A DNA stretch of 64,000 bases, taken from positions 1 to 64,000 of the forward strand of contig JBFONU010000001.1 of assembly GCA_040779345.1 (NCBI GenBank). The letters are read 5' to 3'. The translations under genes were made by a program, and so were the position numbers. Below, piece by piece: positions 43,605 to 53,343 of this stretch. The DNA is from Thalassotalea_H sp040779345. Lineage in GTDB: Bacteria > Pseudomonadota > Gammaproteobacteria > Enterobacterales > Alteromonadaceae. Under the pieces are notes generated by a model. It made no database searches. It saw only the letters and a list, made by a program, of their open reading frames with translations, and was not told the DNA's origin. How positions within the stretch are numbered: the stretch's first letter is position 1; every line of letters begins with the position of its first letter.

Positions 43605-45944
43605 TTAACGTGATTGTTTATTCATAAGGTAGCGATCAAAATAGTCTGTTTTCAGCGACTGTAAATGAAGCGTTGTTCCTCTACCTTCCCATAAGCCGTG
43701 GCTGCGATTAGGGTAAGACATAAATTGAAACTGCTTGTTATGTTTCACTAATTCATTGATGAGTCTTTCTGAACCTTGATAATGCACATTATCGTCACCT
43801 GTTCCGTGCACTAATAACAAATTACCTTGTAGGTTTTTCGCATGAGTAATAGGGGAGCCAGCTTTGTAGCCTTCTTCATTGTCAGCGAGAATACCAGAGT
43901 AACGTTCTTGGTAAATAGTGTCGTATAAACGTTGATCAGGCACGGGGGCTAAAGAGATACCCACGTGATATTGCTCAGGATAACGGAACATCATATTAAG
44001 TGTCATTGAGCCACCACCTGAATGCCCCCATATGCCAACACGGTCAGTATCAATATAACTCCAACGTTTTGCCATAGCTTTTAATGCATCTGATTGATCA
44101 CGTGAAGATAATACCCCTACCGCGCCATAAACCTGCTTACGCCATTCTCTCCCTTTGGGTGCACGAGTACCGCGGTTATCGATAGAAGCGACGATGTATC
44201 CTTTTTCTGTAAGCATTTGATCCCATAAATATGCGTTACCACGCCATTTGTCTTGCACTGTTTGGCCCCAAGCTTCACCGTACACATAAAAGATAATGGG
44301 ATACTTTTTATTGGCATCAAAGTTAGCTGGACGCATAATGTAACCGTCAAGTGTTAAGCCGTCTTGAGCTTGTACTTGAAAAAATTCATGCTGTGGTTGC
44401 GCTAAGGTGGCGAGCTTCTCAATCAGCTTTTTGTTGTCCATCATCATGTGTTTTTCAACATGACCATCAAGTTTAACTAAACGTTTTTGGGTGGGCTGAG
44501 TAAAAGATGAATGAGAGTGGATTGCCCATTGACCATCATCAGACATTTGATAACTGTTCATACCTGAAAAGCTTTCAGGTGTTATCTGTTGATTAACAAT
44601 ACTCGCGTCTAATTTGCTTCTAAATAAATAACGTTGGCCGATATCTTTTGGCGAGGCGATATAATATAACCAGCCATTTTTCTCATCTACAGCTTGCAGA
44701 CTGACCGTATCAAATTCACCCGGTGTTAAATCAAGTTTGCTTTTTCCATCGCGAGATATACTATAAAAATGTCTCCACCCCATAGCTTCACTTGTCCAGA
44801 TAAAGTTTTTACCGTCATTTATCCATTTTGCATCAGTGATACCATCAAGAAAATTCTCATCAGTTTCTGTATAAATTTTAGTGACTTTACCGTTGGCAGC
44901 GTTGGTTAGGTAAAGCGTATTGATATCTTGTTTACGGTTTAAGTGTTGAACGAGCACTTCTTCACTGTTACCTGACCAATTCATACGAGGAATGTACATT
45001 TCTCGTGAATTATTCGGGATATTTGCCCAGGTTGTTTTTTGTGAAGCAATATTAACCACCCCAACTTTAGCTAAGGCATTCGTTTCACCAACTTTTGGGT
45101 AAGGAAAAGTTATAATGGTTGGATAAAGTTCGTCAGTATTATTGATCATGTGAAAGTCTTTACTGCCACTGGTGTCTAATTGCCAGTAGGCAATTTTTTT
45201 ACCGTCTGGGCTCCAGCGGAAACCATCACGAATACCAAACTCCTCTTCATAAACCCAATCAAATAAGCCATTAATAATACCGTTACCCGCATCATGGGTT
45301 AATTGAGTGATTTTATTTGAGGTTAAATTTTGTAGGTAAATATTATTGTCTACTACATAGGCGACGTTTGTTGCGTCAGGTGAAAACTTAGCAAACATTA
45401 ATGAGCTGTCTTTAACGTCTTTTCCACCGAGTTGAGTAAGGGCATTACTTTCTAGGTTTAATAACCAATAGTCACCACGGCTATTAGACCGCCAAACTTT
45501 TTTACTGTTGGTATAAATAAGTAATTGTTTTCGATCATCAGACCAAATGTAATTATCAATTCTTAATGGCTTTTCAGCACCTTTTGGCGTGAGCTGTTCA
45601 GCGCTGACTAATACCGTTCGTGCTAATGTTTCAGGATCATAAACAACAATATCTTTACCAATGCTCTTTTCTTTGCCGTTTTTATCTGTTTTTGTTGTTG
45701 CTGACTTCTCTATGGAAGTATAGCCACTGCCATCAGCTAACCAGCGAATTCTACCTATGCGATCAGAGCTGAATTCGTAATCTTGGTAAATACGCTTGAG
45801 TGTTAAATTATTCGTACTTTCATTATTATTTGTATTATCCGAAGCTAGGCCGGTGTTTCCAGTCGTATTTTGACAGGCAGCAATAGTGGTGACTACTACA
45901 GCACCTATAAGCCACGTTTTTAACGATGTGCGTTGCATATTCAT
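43605..45944 (-). CDS. Dipeptidyl peptidase IV-like lipoprotein (S9 family)
   Basis: 779 aa. A lipoprotein-type signal ends in TTIAACQ. The N-terminal two thirds form the DPP IV beta-propeller (DWVYEEEFGIRDGFRWSPDG contains the DPP IV Glu pair), and the C-terminus is the S9 catalytic domain with Ser in GIWGHSGGGSM, Asp in GTGDDNVH and His in NRSHGLWEG. It cleaves X-Pro dipeptides from peptide N-termini in the envelope, fitting a protein-degrading marine lifestyle. Monocistronic. Confidence 0.95.
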   Translation of the reverse strand: MNMQRTSLKTWLIGAVVVTTIAACQNTTGNTGLASDNTNNNESTNNLTLKRIYQDYEFSSDRIGRIRWLADGSGYTSIEKSATTKTDKNGKEKSIGKDIVVYDPETLARTVLVSAEQLTPKGAEKPLRIDNYIWSDDRKQLLIYTNSKKVWRSNSRGDYWLLNLESNALTQLGGKDVKDSSLMFAKFSPDATNVAYVVDNNIYLQNLTSNKITQLTHDAGNGIINGLFDWVYEEEFGIRDGFRWSPDGKKIAYWQLDTSGSKDFHMINNTDELYPTIITFPYPKVGETNALAKVGVVNIASQKTTWANIPNNSREMYIPRMNWSGNSEEVLVQHLNRKQDINTLYLTNAANGKVTKIYTETDENFLDGITDAKWINDGKNFIWTSEAMGWRHFYSISRDGKSKLDLTPGEFDTVSLQAVDEKNGWLYYIASPKDIGQRYLFRSKLDASIVNQQITPESFSGMNSYQMSDDGQWAIHSHSSFTQPTQKRLVKLDGHVEKHMMMDNKKLIEKLATLAQPQHEFFQVQAQDGLTLDGYIMRPANFDANKKYPIIFYVYGEAWGQTVQDKWRGNAYLWDQMLTEKGYIVASIDNRGTRAPKGREWRKQVYGAVGVLSSRDQSDALKAMAKRWSYIDTDRVGIWGHSGGGSMTLNMMFRYPEQYHVGISLAPVPDQRLYDTIYQERYSGILADNEEGYKAGSPITHAKNLQGNLLLVHGTGDDNVHYQGSERLINELVKHNKQFQFMSYPNRSHGLWEGRGTTLHLQSLKTDYFDRYLMNKQSR

Positions 45945-46094
45945 TCCTCTTGTGTGATAACAATACTTTAAATTGTATACAATCTAAGTACAATGTTTTT
46001 CATCGTAAATTGTTTACTTGTTAACGAAAAAATCGTGCGAGATATTTTTGGGGGGGATATTGAAAAATCGATTTTCTACCCCATTAAATGAACA

Positions 46095-47078
46095 ATGAAT
46101 AATGAAGTACCTTCAGCGGAAAATGATATGCAAAACGCGTTAGAAATTTCAGGGTTGGAAAAAGTATATAAAGGTGGGTTTACAGCCCTCAAAGGTATCG
46201 ACCTAAAAGTGAAACAAGGGGATTTTTTCGCTTTGTTAGGACCTAATGGCGCAGGAAAATCAACCACTATTGGTGTGATCACCTCTTTGGTAAATAAAAC
46301 CGCTGGACAGGTAAAAGTGTTTGGTCATGATATTGATCAAGAACTTGAAGCCGCAAAAAGTTATTTAGGCTTAGTTCCACAAGAATTTAACTTTAATCAA
46401 TTTGAATCGCTGCTTAAAATTTTAGTGAATCAGGCAGGTTATTATGGTGTTGAACGTTCACTTGCTCATCAACGCGCGGAAAAATATTTAAAGCAATTAG
46501 ATCTTTGGGATAAACGTAACGATGCTGGACGTATGCTCTCAGGGGGGATGAAACGTCGTTTAATGATTGCTAGAGCATTAATGCATGAACCTCAGGTTTT
46601 AATTCTTGATGAGCCTACCGCTGGTGTTGATATTGAACTGCGCCGTTCAATGTGGGATTTTCTTCGTGAATTAAATGGCCAAGGTATTACGATTATTCTG
46701 ACTACTCATTATTTAGAAGAAGCAGAGATGCTGTGTCGTAATATCGCGATTATTGATTCTGGTGTCATTGTTGAAAATACGGATATGAAATCGTTATTAG
46801 CAAAATTGGATGTAGAAACCATAGTGCTTGATTTAAAGCCATGCTGTACTGAGCCTAAACTCGAGGGGTTTTGCTCTCGGGTTATTGATGATCATACCTT
46901 AGAAGTTGATGTTAAAAAATCCCAACGAATTAATGATGTTTTTATCCAATTAACAGCGCAAGATATTGATGTGTTGAGTATGCGTAATAAAAGTAACCGT
47001 TTAGAAGAATTATTTGTAAGCCTTGTTGGCTCAGGTGCTGCCGTCAGTAATGAGCAAAACAAAACAGGAGGGCAATAA
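46095..47078 (+). CDS. ABC transporter ATP-binding protein (YadG-like)
   Basis: 327 aa. An ABC ATPase with Walker A (LLGPNGAGKSTT), Q-loop (VPQEFNFNQ), signature (LSGGMKRRLMIARAL), Walker B (VLILDEPTAGVD) and H-loop (LTTHYLEEAEM). It matches the ATPase of the YadGH exporter type. A C-terminal extension carries a Cys pair (KPCCTEPKLEGFC). It is followed directly by its membrane partner, so the pair forms an ABC-2 exporter of unknown substrate. Confidence 0.95.
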   Translation: MNNEVPSAENDMQNALEISGLEKVYKGGFTALKGIDLKVKQGDFFALLGPNGAGKSTTIGVITSLVNKTAGQVKVFGHDIDQELEAAKSYLGLVPQEFNFNQFESLLKILVNQAGYYGVERSLAHQRAEKYLKQLDLWDKRNDAGRMLSGGMKRRLMIARALMHEPQVLILDEPTAGVDIELRRSMWDFLRELNGQGITIILTTHYLEEAEMLCRNIAIIDSGVIVENTDMKSLLAKLDVETIVLDLKPCCTEPKLEGFCSRVIDDHTLEVDVKKSQRINDVFIQLTAQDIDVLSMRNKSNRLEELFVSLVGSGAAVSNEQNKTGGQ

Positions 47079-47079
47079 G

Positions 47080-47853
47080 ATGTCATCAGCAAGAAATATG
47101 ATCGCCCTTAAAAGTATCCTTCATAAAGAAGTTCATCGCTTTATGCGCATTTGGGTGCAAACCTTAGTGCCGCCTGCAATCACTATCAGTTTGTATTTTG
47201 TGATTTTTGGTGAATTAATTGGCTCTCGAATCGGCCAAATGGGTGGCTTTGATTACATGTCATTTATTGTGCCTGGATTGATCATGATGAGCGTGATCAC
47301 CAACTCATACTCTAATGTCGCCTCTTCTTTTTTTAGTGCTAAATGGCAACGAAATGTTGAAGAAATGTTGGTAGCGCCTGTTCCTAATTGGGTGATTGTC
47401 GCAGGATATGTTGGCGGAGGAATGTGTCGAGGAATTCTTGTTGGCTGTATTGTGACGCTTATCTCGCTATTATTTACTGATATTCAAATTCATAATATCT
47501 GGGTGATTATTATCACAGTGGCATTAACATCAGCTACGTTTGCTTTGGGTGGCTTAATTAATGCTATTTTTGCCGGCAGTTTTGATGATATTTCAATTAT
47601 CCCTACTTTTATTTTGACGCCATTAACGTATTTAGGTGGCGTATTTTATTCGATAACCTTGTTACCTGAATTTTGGCAAGGTGTTTCACAAATTAACCCT
47701 ATAGTGTACATGGTCAATGCCTTTAGGTATGGGTTCTTAGGGATCACCGATGTGAGCTTAACCGTGGCATTTTCAGTCTTAGGCGCGTTTATTATTACCC
47801 TTTATATTATCGCTATGACCTTAATTACCAAAGGTATAGGGCTAAGAAGTTAA
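47080..47853 (+). CDS. ABC-2 type transporter permease (YadH-like)
   Basis: 257 aa from the ATG at 47080, chosen because GGAGGG lies a few bases upstream; an earlier in-frame start inside the ATPase gene is unlikely. Six membrane segments and ABC-2 signatures (YMSFIVPGLIMMSVITNSY; LTPLTYLGGVFYSITLLPEF; INPIVYMVNAFRYGF) are seen. It forms the membrane part of the exporter with the preceding ATPase; the spacing is 1 bp. Confidence 0.95.
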   Translation: MSSARNMIALKSILHKEVHRFMRIWVQTLVPPAITISLYFVIFGELIGSRIGQMGGFDYMSFIVPGLIMMSVITNSYSNVASSFFSAKWQRNVEEMLVAPVPNWVIVAGYVGGGMCRGILVGCIVTLISLLFTDIQIHNIWVIIITVALTSATFALGGLINAIFAGSFDDISIIPTFILTPLTYLGGVFYSITLLPEFWQGVSQINPIVYMVNAFRYGFLGITDVSLTVAFSVLGAFIITLYIIAMTLITKGIGLRS

Positions 47854-47875
47854 TTGGCTTAATTTAGGATCTACA

Positions 47876-48565
47876 GTGACTAATAAAAACAACCCCTTGG
47901 GTGATTCAAAAGCGATAATTACTAATCAGCCAGGTATTCATGAAAAATTAGCTGATATTGTCAATAAGCATCTGACACACCCGTCGAAAAAGCCTTTTCA
48001 AGCACATACTGTTGAAGCATTTGAATTGGCGGCTCAAAAAGTTGCCACTCATCAAGGGAATATTATTTTAGATTCTTGTTGTGGTGTAGGGCAGAGCACT
48101 CGTTTATTGGCAAAACAAAATCCAAAGGCTTTGGTTATTGGTGTTGATAAATCGGCGCATCGTATTAATCGTAATGATGAAGCGTTAATTGAGCTAACAA
48201 AGACTCAAGGCGTTGATAATTATTTATTGCTTCGTGCTGACTTGAATGATTTTTATCGGTTGGTTAAACAAGCGAACTGGTCAATTTCCAAACATTACAT
48301 TCTCTATCCAAACCCTTGGCCAAAAGCTAAGCATGTTCAACGACGTTGGCATGGTAGTGCGGTTTTCCCTGAAATCATTTCTATCGGCGAGGCAATTATA
48401 CTCCGCAGTAATTGGCGATTATATTTAGAAGAGTTTCAGTTTTCTGCAACAATTGCTGGTCGTTCAGGTGAAATATCGTTAATCAATAACGAGCAACCTT
48501 TAACGCCATTTGAAGCTAAATATCAGGCAAGTGGTCAAGATTGCTGGCAATTATTTATCCAATAA
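47876..48565 (+). CDS. TrmB-like SAM-dependent methyltransferase
   Basis: 229 aa, GTG start with AGGA upstream. The SAM-binding motif (IILDSCCGVGQSTRLLAKQN), the acidic loop (VIGVDKSAHRI) and the motif YPNPWPKAKHVQRRWHG are those of tRNA (guanine-N7) methyltransferases. The usual PDPW of TrmB is here PNPW, and the N-terminus differs, so it may be a TrmB paralogue with another substrate. It lies 22 bp after the ABC genes. Confidence 0.8.
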   Translation: MTNKNNPLGDSKAIITNQPGIHEKLADIVNKHLTHPSKKPFQAHTVEAFELAAQKVATHQGNIILDSCCGVGQSTRLLAKQNPKALVIGVDKSAHRINRNDEALIELTKTQGVDNYLLLRADLNDFYRLVKQANWSISKHYILYPNPWPKAKHVQRRWHGSAVFPEIISIGEAIILRSNWRLYLEEFQFSATIAGRSGEISLINNEQPLTPFEAKYQASGQDCWQLFIQ

Positions 48566-48762
48566 GTGCGAGGTAATACGTAGCCAAGAAAACACTTAAT
48601 CTGTCGTTTGACACGTTAAAATTTAATCTGCATGGCGAACACCTTATTAACAGTGAGAAAAAGAGCAACAAGAAAAAATCAATATTAAGCCATAATTAAC
48701 AGATTCGAAAAGAATTGCTCTTGTAGCAAAAAAAGTCAACGTAAGTTTTTTATAAAGTAAAA

Positions 48763-49344
48763 CTAGAAAGTTTGAGTAATTTTTGTCACGAATTTTTCAA
48801 CTTGTGAAGTTGTGGCTTTTTCACTGTTATAAAGCGACAACATTTGAAAGCTACACTTTTTGCTGCAGGTGCCCATTAATGCGATTTTTAAAATACGTTT
48901 TACGGGGTTTCTCAAAATAAATGTATCAACCCACCAAGGAGAGCCAAGAGTTGTGATCACCTTCATTTCTTTTAAATGTGTTAATCCTGACTTTATTCCT
49001 CCTAAATCTGACGCGTGGTGATAAGCAAACCCTGGAGCCCATACCCGATCAAACCATCCTTTTAAAATGGCAGGAAAACCAAACCACCAGGTAGGAAAAA
49101 TCAGCACTAAGGTTTCAGTTTCCATGAGTTCGTTAATATCATATTTTAATTGACTATTATCATAATTAGTTTGGTAATAGCTTGCTCTTTCATTATATGA
49201 CAATACCGGGTTAAAGTTATCTTCATACAGATCTTTTACTGTAACCTGATAGCCGGTTGACACTAAATGTTTTATGGTTTTTTTCGCAAGATGCTGACAT
49301 AAACTATGTTCGATAGGATGCGCAATAACGACTAAGCATTTCAA
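48763..49344 (-). CDS. NAD(P)H oxidoreductase, flavodoxin-like fold
   Basis: 193 aa. The N-terminal FMN/pyrophosphate region (LVVIAHPIEHSLCQHLAKK) and the typical block LVLIFPTWWFGFPAILKGWFDRV identify the NQO1/KefF-like family. A second block (TTLGSPWWVDTFILRNPVKRI) is also characteristic. It probably reduces quinones or similar electrophiles by two electrons. Monocistronic. Confidence 0.9.
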   Translation of the reverse strand: MKCLVVIAHPIEHSLCQHLAKKTIKHLVSTGYQVTVKDLYEDNFNPVLSYNERASYYQTNYDNSQLKYDINELMETETLVLIFPTWWFGFPAILKGWFDRVWAPGFAYHHASDLGGIKSGLTHLKEMKVITTLGSPWWVDTFILRNPVKRILKIALMGTCSKKCSFQMLSLYNSEKATTSQVEKFVTKITQTF

Positions 49345-49768
49345 TTTATAATATCCTTATTATTTTAAAAAACTTACCTGACGTGAGGTTAATTGCTAGT
49401 AAATCATACTTTGCTTGATAATGAAACTCAGCAGCGCATATCACAATTCTGCTTTACTACCCCATTTAAATCGTCTTTAACAAACATAAATACATATAAA
49501 ATCGACAAGATGAATCTAATCAAAATATCTTTGTGCTTCACAGGCACGTATTTTAATAATGAAAACGTAACGCTATTTGATGAAAAATAATCCCGTTAAA
49601 AATATGAGAGATTTTGTGGTTAAATTCACTAAAAAATAGCAAGTATGCAAAAATATATTTTTATTAAGAAACGTTTATTTTGATTTAAATTAAACTAAAT
49701 CAGTTGGTTAAATAATTGGCCTGTAAATTGATTGTCAGTAAATATATTTAATTGAAGGAATAACTAAA

Positions 49769-49867
49769 ATGACTAACAATATTAAAAAAAATGTCTTGAT
49801 GATGGCATTAAGTAGCTTAGCAATTGTTGAATTAGGCTTAGTATATTTAGCGACTCTGATTGTGTAA
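49769..49867 (+). CDS. Small membrane protein (32 aa)
   Basis: ATG at 49769, AAGGA 8 nt upstream, TAA at 49865. The product is a short basic N-terminus (MTNNIKKN) and one hydrophobic helix (VLMMALSSLAIVELGLVYLA). Size and make-up are those of single-span small proteins that attach to membrane complexes. It lies 124 bp before panP. No homologue recognised; supported by ribosome site and composition only. Confidence 0.5.
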   Translation: MTNNIKKNVLMMALSSLAIVELGLVYLATLIV

Positions 49868-49991
49868 TACTGATTTACGCGAAAGGCTGCGATGATAAAA
49901 AACAAGACATTTGCCGTAAATTTTATTAAAGTGCCGCACTTATAACGATTATTATTGCTTGTTGAAAACAAGCTGTGAACAGTGAATAAGT

Positions 49992-51629
49992 ATGACGGTT
50001 AGTAAACGAACGGCTCAAGCAACACCAGAGTCTTTGCATCGAATTTTTACCATTCCAGAAGCGCCAGACTCAACTCTTGGGCTTATTGAACAGGAGATCT
50101 CGCAAAACTTAGCGGGCTTTCTCGGTAATCATATTGCAGCAAAAGAACAAGCTCTAACCGAAATAGAAAAAGATTTTGATTGTTCTAAGATCCCAGAACA
50201 ACCAACCTTTGTTTCTGATCACATGCATCATTTATTGGATAAGCTTGTTTCACAATCAGTCCATACTTCTAGTCCAAGCTTTATCGGACATATGACCTCA
50301 GCGTTACCTTATTTTATTCTTCCCTTATCTAAGCTGATGGTTGGTTTAAACCAAAACCTAGTGAAAATTGAAACATCAAAAGCCTTTACACCGCTCGAAC
50401 GTCAAGTATTAGGTATGCTGCATCGTTTGGTTTATCAAAAAAATGATAACTTTTATGATAAATGGATGCATAGTGCCAACCATTCATTAGGGGCTTTTTG
50501 CTCTGGTGGTACTGTGGCTAATATTACTGCTTTATGGGTAGCTCGTAATAATTTACTTAAAGCAAATGGTAAATTTAAGGGCGTTGCACGTGAAGGATTA
50601 TTTCAGGCTCTAAAACATTATCAATATGAAGGGCTGGCAATTCTTGTTTCAAAGCGTGGACATTATTCATTAAAAAAATCGGCTGACATTTTAGGGCTAG
50701 GTCAAGATAGTGTTATTGCGATCCCAACGGATAATAACAATAAAATTAATTGCCAAAAGCTTAAAGAAAAATGCCAAGAGCTTGCGGATAAAAATATTAA
50801 GGTATTAAGCATTGTTGGTGTTGCAGGTACAACTGAAACCGGCAATGTTGACCCATTAATAGAAATGGCTGAAATTGCTCAGCAATACGATTGTCATTTT
50901 CATGTTGATGCCGCGTGGGGCGGAGCAACATTACTGTCAGATAAGTACCGTTCTTTGCTTAAAGGGATTGAGCTAGCCGATTCAGTCACTATTGATGCGC
51001 ATAAACAGATGTATGTGCCAATGGGAGCAGGTTTGGTGGTTTTTAAAAACCCTGCATCTGTTGCCTCTATTGAACATCATGCTGAATATATTTTACGTAA
51101 GGGCTCAAAAGATTTAGGCTCTCATACGCTTGAAGGCTCTCGTCCTGGCATGGCAATGTTAGTCTATGCTAGTTTACATGTCATCAGTCGTCCCGGTTAT
51201 GAATTACTGATCAATCAAAGTATTGATAAAGCGAATTACTTTGCGGATTTGATTGATCAACATGACAACTTTGAATTGATCACTAAACCAGAATTGTGTT
51301 TATTGACCTACCGTTATAATCCTAGAATCGTTCAACAATTTTTGTCACAGAGCGATGATGAAACACAAGATCAAGTAAATAACCTTTTGGATAAATTAAC
51401 TAAATTTATTCAGAAACGCCAACGCGAAAATGGTAAATCATTTGTTTCTCGAACGCGAATTGAAGTACAAAAATACCATGGACGTAAAACCTTGGTATTT
51501 CGTGTGGTATTGGCTAATCCATTAACATCTAAAGAAATTTTGGTAGATATTCTTAAAGAGCAAAGTGAATTAGCGCAAGAAAGTCATACGTTTCTTCCGA
51601 CACTCATCTCATTATCAAATACAAAGTAA
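49992..51629 (+). CDS. panP: Pyridoxal-dependent aspartate 1-decarboxylase PanP
   Basis: 545 aa. A group II PLP decarboxylase with the cofactor lysine in TIDAHKQMYVPMGAGLV, the substrate/PLP region SPSFIGHMTSALPYF, and the HVDAAWGG strand with the Asp that pairs with PLP. The length and C-terminal extension fit PanP of Vibrio, Shewanella and relatives, which makes beta-alanine for pantothenate where panD is missing. A glutamate decarboxylase activity cannot be ruled out from sequence alone. Confidence 0.88.
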   Translation: MTVSKRTAQATPESLHRIFTIPEAPDSTLGLIEQEISQNLAGFLGNHIAAKEQALTEIEKDFDCSKIPEQPTFVSDHMHHLLDKLVSQSVHTSSPSFIGHMTSALPYFILPLSKLMVGLNQNLVKIETSKAFTPLERQVLGMLHRLVYQKNDNFYDKWMHSANHSLGAFCSGGTVANITALWVARNNLLKANGKFKGVAREGLFQALKHYQYEGLAILVSKRGHYSLKKSADILGLGQDSVIAIPTDNNNKINCQKLKEKCQELADKNIKVLSIVGVAGTTETGNVDPLIEMAEIAQQYDCHFHVDAAWGGATLLSDKYRSLLKGIELADSVTIDAHKQMYVPMGAGLVVFKNPASVASIEHHAEYILRKGSKDLGSHTLEGSRPGMAMLVYASLHVISRPGYELLINQSIDKANYFADLIDQHDNFELITKPELCLLTYRYNPRIVQQFLSQSDDETQDQVNNLLDKLTKFIQKRQRENGKSFVSRTRIEVQKYHGRKTLVFRVVLANPLTSKEILVDILKEQSELAQESHTFLPTLISLSNTK

Positions 51630-51887
51630 ACATTAAGGGCTTTTGAGTCGAATGTGCGTTGGCTGGTTACGTTGCAATCATTTGCCGAAACTTAGCCGCC
51701 TTTTTATTATCTAAGATCTAAGCGGAAGTTTAATGTTAACTTGTTGTTTTAAATATTTAATTTAAACACTCATCCAGTAAGTTTTACATTTTTAACTTTC
51801 TTTTCGTAAGGTATTTCTTTCGTTAAGCTTTCATTCTGAAACCGTGTATGTAATAATTCACTTGTAGTTACATTTTTCGGGAGTAGT

Positions 51888-52037
51888 ATGATGCAAAGCG
51901 AAGAGACTAATATGCCAGAAATCATTGAAGAAAATAAAACTGAAGATTTATCAATTGAGCAACAGTTGTTTGATGCACAAAAAGAAATTGATGATCTTAA
52001 AAGCCAAATAATGTGGTTAGAACGCTCATACGAGTAA
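51888..52037 (+). CDS. Small coiled-coil protein (49 aa)
   Basis: ATG at 51888 (or 51891), GGGAG just upstream, TAA at 52035, then a strong terminator. The product is acidic and helical, ending with a coiled-coil segment (EQQLFDAQKEIDDLKSQIMW). The layout is a little like SlyX, but I see no convincing match. A short transcript with its own ribosome site and terminator makes it a likely real gene. Confidence 0.6.
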   Translation: MMQSEETNMPEIIEENKTEDLSIEQQLFDAQKEIDDLKSQIMWLERSYE

Positions 52038-52053
52038 CGTTTTAACGCGGTAT

Positions 52054-52089
52054 AAAAAAACCGAAAGTGATTTTACTTTCGGTTTTTTT
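52054..52089 (+). terminator. Terminator of the small coiled-coil gene
   Basis: AAACCGAAAGT and ACTTTCGGTTT form a strong stem with a GATTTT loop and long T-run. Confidence 0.88.
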
Positions 52090-52232
52090 ATGTGAAAAAC
52101 CCAATCGAATACAATGATAAATGCAATAATTTCAGTTGGTTAGCTTTGAACGATATTAAGTATTAACATAACAAAATATTTTCCCTTCTCTTTAAACCTT
52201 TTTCAGTCATACTGCATCTAAGTTACTAAACA

Positions 52233-52832
52233 ATGAAAATTTTGAGAAATCACCGATTGGAAAATTCAAAAGTTATTGATGCAACAGAGTTGTTCAGCGT
52301 TGATCACGAAAGTGAGTTGGTTGCACATGCCCAACAAGGTGACCAAGCAGCTTTTCATCAACTCTATGAAAATTATTATCGGCGTATTTATGCTTTATGC
52401 TGGCGAATGTTGGCAGACAAGGAAAGTGCAGAAGATGTTTGCCAAGAAGTTTTTGTACAGCTTTGGCAGAAAATTACTAATTTCAGAGGTGAGAGTAAGT
52501 TTTCAACTTGGTTACATAGTGTTGCAACCAATACAGTCCTGGGCCATTTGCGTAAACAAAAAAACTGGATACAACGAATTTTTAGTATTGAAGATCAGGC
52601 GGTCGTTGAAGCAAGTGTTGAATTGGTTGATGATTTTGAGGCACTTGCCTTAGATGAAAAAATTCAACAATTACCTGAACGTGCCAGATTAGTGTTTGTT
52701 TTGTTTGCCGTTGAAGGCTATCGCCATGAGGAAATCGCTAAAATGCTGAATATGGCTGTTGGCTCGAGTAAATCGCAATATCATCGAGCCAAAAGCTTAT
52801 TAAGAGAATCATTAAGTGAGCAATTAGTATGA
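52233..52832 (+). CDS. ECF-family RNA polymerase sigma factor
   Basis: 199 aa. The sigma-2 region (FHQLYENYYRRIYALCWRML, ESAEDVCQEVFVQLWQKI) and sigma-4 helix-turn-helix (ALDEKIQQLPERARLVFVLF, GYRHEEIAKMLNMAVGSSKS) are complete. The layout is that of RpoE-like ECF factors. It overlaps the next gene by 4 bp; that gene has one membrane span and could act as an anti-sigma factor. Confidence 0.94.
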   Translation: MKILRNHRLENSKVIDATELFSVDHESELVAHAQQGDQAAFHQLYENYYRRIYALCWRMLADKESAEDVCQEVFVQLWQKITNFRGESKFSTWLHSVATNTVLGHLRKQKNWIQRIFSIEDQAVVEASVELVDDFEALALDEKIQQLPERARLVFVLFAVEGYRHEEIAKMLNMAVGSSKSQYHRAKSLLRESLSEQLV

Positions 52833-53332
52833 AGAAATTAATATCAGAACAAGTGCTGGAAGAGCAGGTTGCTCAATTACCGAAAGAAATGACACCTAAA
52901 CGTGATCTTTGGCAGGGAATTGAAAAAGCGATAGCGATTACACCTCAAGAGCAAAGTGTAGGTCATAAGAAAAAACATCTGCCAATGGCGTGGGCAGCCT
53001 CTATAGTTGCTGCCGTATTATTATCTTGGTTTTCATTTAGCCCACAAACAACGACCTCACCTCAAGGTGTGGATCTGGCGAGCATGATGAAACAAGATTT
53101 TGAACAAGAAAAAAAGCTCATGCTTACCCGTTTTGCTCAACCAGAATTACAAGCCTTGCCATCTGAAATGCAGAAGCAATTAGAAGAACTTTCAACCGCG
53201 AGAAAAGCAATTGATAAAGCCTTAGCGAATGATCCCAATAATAGTGAATTACTTAATTTATTGCGATGGACACAAAAACAAGAATTAGAGTTTATCAAAC
53301 AACTTTATAGCCCCAAATGGCAAACAATTTAG
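52829..53332 (+). CDS. Single-span membrane protein, possible anti-sigma factor
   Basis: 167 aa. A cytoplasmic N-terminus of about 50 residues, one membrane helix (MAWAASIVAAVLLSWFSF), then a helical periplasmic part (QKQLEELSTARKAIDKAL). There is no zinc-finger anti-sigma motif. Position directly after an ECF sigma gene and topology suggest an anti-sigma or regulatory role. Translationally coupled to the sigma gene. Confidence 0.75.
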   Translation: MKKLISEQVLEEQVAQLPKEMTPKRDLWQGIEKAIAITPQEQSVGHKKKHLPMAWAASIVAAVLLSWFSFSPQTTTSPQGVDLASMMKQDFEQEKKLMLTRFAQPELQALPSEMQKQLEELSTARKAIDKALANDPNNSELLNLLRWTQKQELEFIKQLYSPKWQTI

Positions 53333-53343
53333 AGGTAATGAAT

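Noticed and set aside
49393..49590. 65-codon frame after the NAD(P)H oxidoreductase
   Set aside because: No ribosome site, mixed low-complexity composition without domain or signal; probably chance in A+T-rich DNA.
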